Positions 1-4,916 of a stretch of 6,616 nt of DNA are shown here, piece by piece; the first letter of the stretch is position 1; each line of letters opens with the position of its first letter. The position numbers and the translations under genes are program-made. The notes under the pieces are model-generated. The model saw only the letters and a list, made by a program, of their open reading frames with translations. It was not told where the DNA came from and searched no databases. The stretch is from Candidatus Aminicenantota bacterium (GTDB lineage: Bacteria; Acidobacteriota; Aminicenantia; Aminicenantales; Aminicenantaceae): positions 1 through 6,616 of the forward strand of contig DAOVBT010000113.1 in NCBI GenBank assembly GCA_030670375.1, in the 5' to 3' direction.

Positions 1-177
1 ACCTGTATAAAACAACTTCTCAGAAATTCTCTGTCTTTTGGCTTTGAAAACATTCACTGGGGCCGCCGCTAAGGACACCTCCTCGACATCCTGTGTTTTC
101 TGGGGAAGTTGACAGGACAGCAAAAAAAATACAAGGATGGATACCACTAAAATTTTCGATCTTGTGCATTTTAACAT
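1..177 (-). CDS. Periplasmic adaptor (membrane fusion) lipoprotein of an efflux system, N-terminal 59 codons, cut by window edge
   Basis: The ATG at 175-177 opens a reading frame that stays open to base 1, giving 59 residues. It starts with a basic stretch (KCTRSK) and a hydrophobic helix (residues 9-20), followed by a lipobox LLSC with the cysteine at residue 22. This predicts a signal-peptidase II lipoprotein. After a short linker, residues 40-59 (PVNVFKAKRQRISEKLFYTG) match the usual entry into the first beta strand of RND/HlyD-type membrane-fusion proteins, where 'PV.V.....I......G' is typical. Such adaptors bridge an inner-membrane pump (RND or ABC) to a TolC-type channel. The gene begins 18 bp after the TolC-family stop and has a GGAGGA site 5 nt before the ATG, so it is the third gene of the tetR-tolC operon. 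The pump subunit presumably lies beyond the left edge. The pump class cannot be told from this fragment. Confidence 0.82.
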   Translation of the reverse strand, partial: MLKCTRSKILVVSILVFFLLSCQLPQKTQDVEEVSLAAAPVNVFKAKRQRISEKLFYTG

Positions 178-182
178 TTCAT

Positions 183-188
183 TCCTCC
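183..188 (-). promoter_or_regulatory. Shine-Dalgarno site of the adaptor lipoprotein
   Basis: On the minus strand the sequence reads GGAGGA, 5 nt, then ATG (175-177). A nearer ATG at 180-182 gives only three codons before a stop (ATG AAA TGT TAA), so 177 is the true start. Confidence 0.75.
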
Positions 189-195
189 GATTATA

Positions 196-1530
196 TCAAT
201 CATAATCTTCATATCCGACGCCCATGGCTCTGTCCAACTCGGCAACAGCCACGACATAATTGTATAGAGCCTGAGAATAATTCACCTGTGCCTGGCTGTA
301 GGCAGCTTCAGCAGAAATGACATCCAGTGTCGTTGCCATTCCCTCGGAATAATTCAACTGGGTGATCCGAAGACTTTCTTGGGCCTGTTCCGTGTTTTTT
401 TCCTGTGAAAGCAACGTTTCCTTGGCTTCTTTCAGCATTAACACCGCCTGTCTGACTTCGAATTCCACGGCATCTTGGAGAGCCTTTTGATTCAACTCGA
501 TTTCCCGGATCATAGCCTTTGATTGCGCAATTTGGGCCGATTCTTTGAATCCGTTAAAAATCGGGATATTCAAGACAAGGTTAACCGTATAAAAAGATGA
601 CCAGTTATCTTTCCGGAAATTCAATTTATCCGCCCAGAAACTGTAACTTCCCGATACGGCAAGCGTGGGCAAATATCCTGCCCGAGAAAATTTCAGGGAT
701 TCTCCTGCCATTTTTCTCTGGAAGTCAAACTGCCTCACTTCGGGTCTCTGGGCCAACGCAGTGGTTATGCATTCTTCCAGATCGGGCTCCAACGCTTCAT
801 AGCTCAGAGCTCCCTCGATTTCCACGGACTGGGAAAAATCCATACCCAGCATGGTTTTCAAGTTGAGTTCGGAAATCCTGAGGTTGTTCTTGGCCGCTAT
901 CACTTCAGGCTGCATGTTGGTCAGCCGAACCTCTGACCTTAAAAGATCCATCTTAGAAGCCATCCCCACCTCATACATGTTTTTCACATTTTCCAAGTTT
1001 TCTTCTGCAACCCGGACGGCTTCTTCGGCCACGGAAACAAATTCCTTGGCCAGGAGATGCCCGTAAAAAGCCCGTTTGGTGTTAAAAACAGTTACATATT
1101 TGGACTGCCTCACAGCCTCTTTTGTTGATTCCAGATTATATTTCGCTTGTTTGAATCCAGAAGTCAGACGTCCGCCCGTAAAAATAGGAAGGGACAGGGA
1201 CATGGAAAACTGGTAATCTCTTGTGAAGTCGATTTCTACCCGCTGAGGGGGTTCCCCGGGAATAAAGGACGGAAACTCCAGTTCCATCGATTTTTCATCC
1301 AGGGTGTGTTGCCCCTGGGCATTCAAGGAAGGCAAAAATCCAGAGGCCGCTTCTCTGAGTCTAGAATAGGCGGCATCGACTCTCTCTTCTGTCGCAAGAT
1401 GATAGGGATTTTGTGTCAGAGCGATCCGGACACTTTTCTCCAGAGTAAGAGTCAGCCTTTCCTGAGAGAAAGACATTTGTGTAAGGGACACTAGAACAAT
1501 AAAAATGAGTAAGATTTTTCCCTTCTGCAT
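196..1530 (-). CDS. TolC-family outer membrane efflux channel protein
   Basis: This 444-residue protein is the outer-membrane exit duct of a tripartite efflux or type I secretion system. Residues 1-22 form a signal peptide (KGK, then a hydrophobic core, then SFS before Q23). The mature protein shows the internal duplication of the OEP fold. A beta-barrel strand entry 'LPIFTGG' at 114-120 is echoed by 'IPIFNGF' at 322-328. A coiled-coil end motif 'GMASKMDLLRSE' at 189-200 is echoed by 'GMATTLDVISAE' at 397-408. Long Ala/Glu/Gln-rich helices lie between. Length is typical for the family. I chose the ATG at 1528-1530 because AAGGAGA lies 6 nt upstream; an in-frame TTG two codons earlier overlaps the regulator stop and has no such spacing. 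It lies between a TetR regulator and an adaptor lipoprotein, which supports drug or metabolite efflux. The substrate cannot be inferred. Confidence 0.93.
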   Translation of the reverse strand: MQKGKILLIFIVLVSLTQMSFSQERLTLTLEKSVRIALTQNPYHLATEERVDAAYSRLREAASGFLPSLNAQGQHTLDEKSMELEFPSFIPGEPPQRVEIDFTRDYQFSMSLSLPIFTGGRLTSGFKQAKYNLESTKEAVRQSKYVTVFNTKRAFYGHLLAKEFVSVAEEAVRVAEENLENVKNMYEVGMASKMDLLRSEVRLTNMQPEVIAAKNNLRISELNLKTMLGMDFSQSVEIEGALSYEALEPDLEECITTALAQRPEVRQFDFQRKMAGESLKFSRAGYLPTLAVSGSYSFWADKLNFRKDNWSSFYTVNLVLNIPIFNGFKESAQIAQSKAMIREIELNQKALQDAVEFEVRQAVLMLKEAKETLLSQEKNTEQAQESLRITQLNYSEGMATTLDVISAEAAYSQAQVNYSQALYNYVVAVAELDRAMGVGYEDYD

Positions 1531-1532
1531 TT

Positions 1533-2219
1533 TCAATCTCCTTTTGTGGGCATTTTTTGCCTTTTTATTCCGTTAAGAAAAAAAGAATGGAGCAAATCGG
1601 TTGTCTCCTGGATGCTGTATTTTTTATCCTGGATAGGACCTCGGAAGTAAAAACCTCTTAGCAGGGATCCTAAAACAACACGGGCATCATGAACATCCAT
1701 ATCGCGAAATTCACCGGCTTCCACACCTTCCTTGATGATTTCACTTATGACACCTGAAATCTGCTCCATCAGGGATTTGATTCTGGGGGAGATTTCGGGA
1801 TGAAAATCAGGGTGAGAAACCTGATAATCAGAGTTTTCCTTCATGAGTTTTTTCATTGCTGACTTTTCCATGAATAATATGCGTGAGAGGTTTTTCTTCT
1901 TATGATAGGTGGAAATGATGAAGCCTATCAGATCCTTCAATTTTTTTTCTGCGCTTAAGGCTTTCATCTGAATTTTTTTTATCCCGTCATAACTTTCTTT
2001 AAAAGAACTATAGATGATTTCCAAAAATATGTCGCTTTTGCTTTTAAAATAGCGATAAAGTGTGGCCTTGGAAAATTGAGCCTCCTCGGCGATATCATCG
2101 ACTGTAGTAAGCCTGTACCCTTTTTGAACAAAAATCTTTTCTGCAGCCTGGAGAATAAAACGCCTGTTCTCCTCCTGTCGGTGGAGCTCTCTTTCTATTC
2201 TTAGGTTTTTCTCGCTCAT
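1533..2219 (-). CDS. TetR/AcrR-family transcriptional regulator, likely autorepressor of the efflux operon
   Basis: This is a 228-residue protein with an N-terminal TetR DNA-binding domain at about residues 20-66. It contains 'ILQAAEKIFVQKGYRLTTVDDIAEEAQFSKATLYRYFKSKSDIF', split here into helix 1 (22-33), the helix-turn-helix (38-57, with the typical SKATLYRYF) and the start of helix 4. The C-terminal two thirds are helical and variable, as expected for a ligand pocket and dimer interface. In-frame extension to a TTG at 2268-2270 would translate straight through a perfect palindrome, whereas the ATG at 2217-2219 has AGGTG 5 nt upstream, so the shorter form is preferred. Its stop (1533-1535) is 2 bp from the TolC ATG. 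Being the first gene of the operon it presumably controls, autorepression through the symmetric sites at 2232-2263 and 2284-2300 is the simplest inference; the ligand is unknown. Confidence 0.9.
   Translation of the reverse strand: MSEKNLRIERELHRQEENRRFILQAAEKIFVQKGYRLTTVDDIAEEAQFSKATLYRYFKSKSDIFLEIIYSSFKESYDGIKKIQMKALSAEKKLKDLIGFIISTYHKKKNLSRILFMEKSAMKKLMKENSDYQVSHPDFHPEISPRIKSLMEQISGVISEIIKEGVEAGEFRDMDVHDARVVLGSLLRGFYFRGPIQDKKYSIQETTDLLHSFFLNGIKRQKMPTKGD
1537..1543 (-). promoter_or_regulatory. Shine-Dalgarno site deciding the TolC-family start
   Basis: Minus strand AAGGAGA, then 6 nt, then ATG at 1528-1530. It lies inside the last codons of the tetR gene, so TolC translation is probably coupled to that of the regulator. 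Confidence 0.75.
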
Positions 2220-2224
2220 TTTTG

Positions 2225-2229
2225 CACCT
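2225..2229 (-). promoter_or_regulatory. Shine-Dalgarno site deciding the TetR start
   Basis: Minus strand AGGTG followed by CAAAA and ATG (2217-2219). It begins only 2 bases after the 32-bp palindrome, so anything bound there or any hairpin folded there could affect ribosome access. Confidence 0.6.
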
Positions 2230-2231
2230 AT

Positions 2232-2263
2232 TAACCTGGATAATTCATGAATTATCCAGGTTA
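2232..2263. promoter_or_regulatory. Perfect 32-bp palindrome in the tetR leader (candidate operator or RNA hairpin)
   Basis: Each half reads TAACCTGGATAATTCA up to the centre between 2247 and 2248, and the second half is its exact reverse complement with no spacer. It lies between the predicted transcription start (about 2302) and the tetR ribosome-binding site (2225-2229). As DNA it has the two-fold symmetry expected of an operator for a dimeric TetR protein, though 32 bp is longer than a usual single TetR site. As RNA it would fold into a 14-bp stem with a 4-nt loop. No U-run follows, so it is not a normal terminator. Confidence 0.7.
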
Positions 2264-2283
2264 GTTTCAATACTGAACTTTAT

Positions 2284-2300
2284 AGTTTAATGTCTAAACT
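2284..2300. promoter_or_regulatory. 17-bp inverted repeat at the tetR transcription start (candidate TetR operator)
   Basis: AGTTTA - 5 bp - TAAACT, i.e. two 6-bp arms. It starts 8 bp downstream of the -10 box and covers the predicted start point, the classic place for a repressor to block transcription. Its half-sites differ from those of the 32-bp palindrome, so the two sites may bind different proteins. Confidence 0.5.
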
Positions 2301-2308
2301 CATCAGTT

Positions 2309-2337
2309 AAAATAGCAGAATTTGTCTCCTCAGTCAA
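2309..2337 (-). promoter_or_regulatory. Sigma-70-type promoter of the tetR-tolC-adaptor operon
   Basis: On the minus strand TTGACT (2332-2337) is followed by a 17-bp spacer and TATTTT (2309-2314). This predicts a start near 2302 and a leader of about 80 nt before the tetR ATG, containing both symmetric sites. Confidence 0.7.
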
Positions 2338-2426
2338 TTTTTTGAAGCATTAAATGTCGGTTTGGCGGTGGGCGGCTCCATCGTTATCCCACATATGAGG
2401 CAGGCCGTTGCCATACTGGACGAAAT

Positions 2427-2448
2427 CCGCTCCAAAAATCAGGAGCGG
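2427..2448 (-). terminator. Hairpin containing the recombinase stop codon; weak intrinsic terminator candidate
   Basis: Minus strand CCGCTCC - TGATTTTT - GGAGCGG is a perfect 7-bp GC-rich stem with an 8-nt loop. The TGA stop of the recombinase is the first three bases of the loop, so the last two sense codons lie in the stem. The tail is only ATTTCG, so the U-tract is poor. It separates the hydrolase-recombinase operon from the tetR promoter. Confidence 0.4.
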
Positions 2449-3341
2449 GGGTGATATTTGTTATAGACCTCTCTCAGATGTTTTCGACTGACATGCGTAT
2501 AAATCTGAGTAGTGGTGATTTGGCTGTGCCCGAGCATGAGCTGGACCGACCGAAGATCGGCTCCCCCCTCCAAAAGATGGGTGGCAAAAGAGTGGCGGAG
2601 AACGTGGGGGCTGATCTTTTTCCCTAAACCTGCCTGTCTACCATACCCCTTCAGCATCTTCCAGAATCCCTGTCGGGTAAATGCCCTTCCCCTTGACGAC
2701 AAGAAGAGAGAAGGATTTTCCCTTTTCAGAAGTCTGGACCTGGCCTTGTGAAGATATTCCCTCAAAGCTTCCTGAGCAGAATGTCCAAAGGGCACGATCC
2801 GTTCCTTGCCTCCTTTTCCCTGGCAGAGAACATACCTCTGCTCCAAGTTTAAATCCTTGAGTTTGAGGGACACAAGCTCTGATGCACGCAATCCTGTGGC
2901 ATACAACAACTCGAGCATTGCCTTATCTCTTTGGCCTCGGATGTTTTTTTCCTTTGGTTGTGCCAGAAGATTCTCCACTTCCTGTTCCGTTAAAAACTTG
3001 GGCAAATCCAACCAGAGCTTGGGAGTGGAAAGATTTGTCGCGGGGCTTTTGGCAATGAGCCCATCCAACACAAGAAACCGGTAGAAGGACCGAGTGGATG
3101 ATATAAGCCTTGCTAAAGATCGGGGACTGAGGTTTGCTCGGCTATGGTGATGGATGAATTTTATCAAATCTCCTTCTGTTGCTTTCAACCAAGAGATTTT
3201 TTCCTTGTGAAAAAAAAGAAAAAGCTTTTTTAAATCCAAGGAGTAAGAATGTATGGTATTCGGCGAAAATCCTTTTTCCACAGAGAGATAATCAAGGAAT
3301 ATGCGAAGAATATCCTCAGGAGAGGAAGGCTTCTCTTTCAT
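2439..3341 (-). CDS. xerD: XerC/XerD-type site-specific tyrosine recombinase
   Basis: This 300-residue protein has the usual Xer length and layout. Residues 8-95 form the N-terminal SAM-like/core-binding domain ('FLDYLSVEKGFSPNTIHSYS'). Residues 115-295 form the catalytic domain. All six catalytic positions are visible: R152 (ATGLRASEL), K176 (QGKGGKER), H246 and R249 (HVLRH), H272 (LGHS) and nucleophile Y281 (QIYTHV). They line up closely with those of E. coli XerD. Xer enzymes resolve chromosome dimers at dif in the terminus region. It is closer to XerD than to integrases in size and in the HVLRHSFATHLLEGGADLRSVQ segment, but XerC and XerD cannot be separated with certainty by eye. The ATG overlaps the hydrolase stop (ATGA) and no Shine-Dalgarno sequence precedes it, so translation is probably coupled. 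No phage or integron genes are nearby, favouring a housekeeping role. Confidence 0.9.
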   Translation of the reverse strand: MKEKPSSPEDILRIFLDYLSVEKGFSPNTIHSYSLDLKKLFLFFHKEKISWLKATEGDLIKFIHHHSRANLSPRSLARLISSTRSFYRFLVLDGLIAKSPATNLSTPKLWLDLPKFLTEQEVENLLAQPKEKNIRGQRDKAMLELLYATGLRASELVSLKLKDLNLEQRYVLCQGKGGKERIVPFGHSAQEALREYLHKARSRLLKRENPSLFLSSRGRAFTRQGFWKMLKGYGRQAGLGKKISPHVLRHSFATHLLEGGADLRSVQLMLGHSQITTTQIYTHVSRKHLREVYNKYHPRS

Positions 3342-3958
3342 CGAATAAACGGATTCGCCATTTTTTCTTGTCCGACAGATGTTGAAGGGCCATGTCCGGG
3401 AAGAACAACTGTATCATCGGGAAAATTGAAAATCCGGTTGCGGATGGAATCTTCGAGCACACTCCAGGAGCCTCCGGGGAGATCCGTACGTCCCACTCCA
3501 CCGCAAAACAGCAAATCTCCAGAAAGCAGGAATCCATCCCATGATAAACTTATACTACCTGGAGAATGCCCGGGCGTGTGAATGACTTTGAGAAAAAAAT
3601 GACCTATCGGGATAGTCTCGCCCTCTTCGAGGTATCTATCCGGTTCAGGCGATTTTTTAGCACCAAGAAATAATCCCATGGCTGAAGCAAGGATGTTGTC
3701 CAACATTTTGCTATCCGAAGAATGGATACATAAGGGAACATCATATTTCTCCTTGATATCTTTGTTCGCTCCGACGTGATCAATATGGCCATGGGTGTTG
3801 ATCAAGATAACAGGCTTGAGACTCAATTCACTGATTTTATGGATTATTCTCTCCGGATCAGCTCCAGGATCCACAACAGCACACTCTAGAGTTTCCTCGC
3901 AATACACCAGGTAGCAATTTGTCTCGAGCGCGCCGACAACAACCATTTCGTATTTCAT
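3338..3958 (-). CDS. MBL-fold metallohydrolase, glyoxalase II-like (YcbL type)
   Basis: This is a 206-residue metallo-beta-lactamase-fold protein of the short, single-domain glyoxalase II-like group. The zinc ligands are all present: H56, H58, D60 and H61 (THGHIDHVG), H131 (HTPGHSPGS), D148 (SGDLLF) and H189 (PGHGPST). The segment GRTDLPGGS after the D148 motif is characteristic of this group. Members hydrolyse thioesters such as S-lactoylglutathione or related acyl thiols, but the true substrate is not known here. I chose the ATG at 3956-3958 because the protein then starts MKYEMVVVG like its relatives, and because the -10 box (3966-3971) ends 7 bases before it. Upstream in-frame ATGs at 3965-3970 overlap the -10 box and a TTG at 3998-4000 lies upstream of the whole promoter. 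It is the first gene of a two-gene operon with the recombinase. Confidence 0.9.
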   Translation of the reverse strand: MKYEMVVVGALETNCYLVYCEETLECAVVDPGADPERIIHKISELSLKPVILINTHGHIDHVGANKDIKEKYDVPLCIHSSDSKMLDNILASAMGLFLGAKKSPEPDRYLEEGETIPIGHFFLKVIHTPGHSPGSISLSWDGFLLSGDLLFCGGVGRTDLPGGSWSVLEDSIRNRIFNFPDDTVVLPGHGPSTSVGQEKMANPFIR

Positions 3959-3965
3959 CTGTCCC

Positions 3966-3994
3966 ATCATAATTCTTAGCCCTTTTCCAGTCAA
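3966..3994 (-). promoter_or_regulatory. Strong sigma-70-type promoter of the hydrolase-recombinase operon, predicted leaderless
   Basis: Minus strand TTGACT (3989-3994), 17-bp spacer, TATGAT (3966-3971). Only GGGACAG separates the -10 box from the ATG at 3956-3958, so the usual start distance puts +1 at or within a few bases of the start codon. Confidence 0.7.
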
Positions 3995-4046
3995 GCGCAA
4001 AACAGATTGCCCTTCCCCTTTTACTCAACAAAAGCAGCCGGACATT

Positions 4047-4082
4047 ATGGCAAAGAATGCCATTCTTGTTTTTTGGCAAGAA
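4047..4082. repeat. Overlapping inverted repeats in the divergent promoter region
   Basis: ATGGCA (4047-4052) and TGCCAT (4058-4063) are a 6-bp inverted repeat with a 5-bp gap. TTCTTG (4063-4068) and CAAGAA (4077-4082) are a second, with an 8-bp gap. TGCCA at 4058-4062 can alternatively pair with TGGCA at 4074-4078. The sites cover the -35 box of the methyltransferase promoter, so a DNA-binding regulator is possible; they lie outside both predicted transcripts. Confidence 0.35.
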
Positions 4083-4095
4083 AACATAATATAAT
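4066..4095 (+). promoter_or_regulatory. Sigma-70-type promoter of the methyltransferase-transporter operon, predicted leaderless
   Basis: TTGTTT (4066-4071), 18-bp spacer, TATAAT (4090-4095), a perfect -10. The ATG at 4104 is only 8 bases after the -10 box, so +1 should fall within a base or two of the start codon. The bases between are CCCTCCAA, which contain no Shine-Dalgarno sequence. Confidence 0.6.
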
Positions 4096-4103
4096 CCCTC
4101 CAA

Positions 4104-4901
4104 ATGGCTTCCCAACCCTGGCAACTTCAGGTTTTCAAGCGATCCTTGAAAAAGAGGGAAAAACGCGTCATCCTCGAGAAAGAACTTGTCATAAACACGG
4201 ACTCAGTCAACCTGGATTTGGGTTGCGCTCAGGGGACATTGAGTTATTTTCTTCGAAAAAAGGGAGGGATTTGGCTGAGTGCTGACCAGGATTTTCTCAA
4301 TCTGAAATCAACGCAAAATCTGCTTCGAGAGAATCTCGTCCAACTCACAGAGGGACCATTCCCATTCAGGAACAACTCATTTGATTCGGTGGTAAGTCTG
4401 GATTATCTAGAACACCTCGATGAGGATGATTTCTGTCTCCAAGAAATTCACCGAGTCCTCAAGAATAAGGGGCAGCTTGTTCTGGCAACCCCCCAAACAG
4501 GGAAGCTTTTTTGGCTTCATAAACTGAGGTCTCTTCTGGGACTCAAACTGGAATTCTACGGCCATAAAAGAGAAGGCTACAGCCTGCATGATCTTCGGGA
4601 AAAGCTTGAAAAGGCTGGATTTGTTTTGCAGAAACACAGGAATTTTTCGCGTTTTATAACGGAATTCTTGGAATTGATCTTGAATTTTGTCTATATCAAG
4701 TTTTTCGGCGGAAACGCTCCTATAGACTTGCGAGATGGCCATATACGACCTACGACTTCTGAAGAATTCAGCACTAAAAAAACAACTTTCCGGCTTTATT
4801 CTGCGCTCTATCCTCTTGTCTGGCTGATCTCACGTCTAGACAAAGCGTTGTTTTTTCTCAAAGGTTATGGACTCATGATCTGGGCAAAACGAATGGATTG
4901 A
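4104..4901 (+). CDS. Class I SAM-dependent methyltransferase (Methyltransf_11-like), substrate unknown
   Basis: This is a 265-residue protein with a Rossmann-type methyltransferase core. Motif I is LDLGCAQG at residues 37-44 (SAM-binding glycine loop), the acidic end of beta 2 is D61, and the post-motif region is FDSVVSLDYLEHLDED (93-108), followed by the typical HRVLKNKGQLVLATP (116-130). The N-terminal stretch WQLQVFKRSLKKREK is strongly basic and amphipathic. The C-terminal part (about 180-262) is hydrophobic and aromatic (residues 185-201 and 231-260), suggesting a lipid-facing or membrane-associated cap. A small lipophilic or lipid-linked substrate is therefore possible, but this is inference. 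It is read divergently from the hydrolase, probably from a leaderless mRNA, and the transporter follows after 15 bp. I do not recognise a specific function. Confidence 0.85.
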   Translation: MASQPWQLQVFKRSLKKREKRVILEKELVINTDSVNLDLGCAQGTLSYFLRKKGGIWLSADQDFLNLKSTQNLLRENLVQLTEGPFPFRNNSFDSVVSLDYLEHLDEDDFCLQEIHRVLKNKGQLVLATPQTGKLFWLHKLRSLLGLKLEFYGHKREGYSLHDLREKLEKAGFVLQKHRNFSRFITEFLELILNFVYIKFFGGNAPIDLRDGHIRPTTSEEFSTKKTTFRLYSALYPLVWLISRLDKALFFLKGYGLMIWAKRMD

Positions 4902-4916
4902 TAGCATCCGATTAGC

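Noticed and set aside
93..320. Plus-strand 75-codon frame over the end of the TolC gene and the adaptor start
   Set aside because: It is antisense to two well-supported genes, and its translation has no domain features.
2220..2270. N-terminal extension of the TetR regulator to a TTG at 2268-2270
   Set aside because: The extra 17 codons are almost entirely the 32-bp palindrome, and the downstream ATG has a good SD and the usual TetR N-terminus.
2439..3341. Phage or integron integrase reading of the tyrosine recombinase
   Set aside because: Length, N-terminal domain and catalytic-domain motifs are those of Xer proteins. No attachment site, tRNA target, cassette repeats or phage genes are visible nearby.
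3959..4000. Extended starts for the MBL hydrolase (TTG at 3998-4000, ATGs at 3965-3970)
   Set aside because: They lie upstream of or inside the TTGACT-17-TATGAT promoter, so would not be on the transcript. The family N-terminus fits the ATG at 3956-3958.
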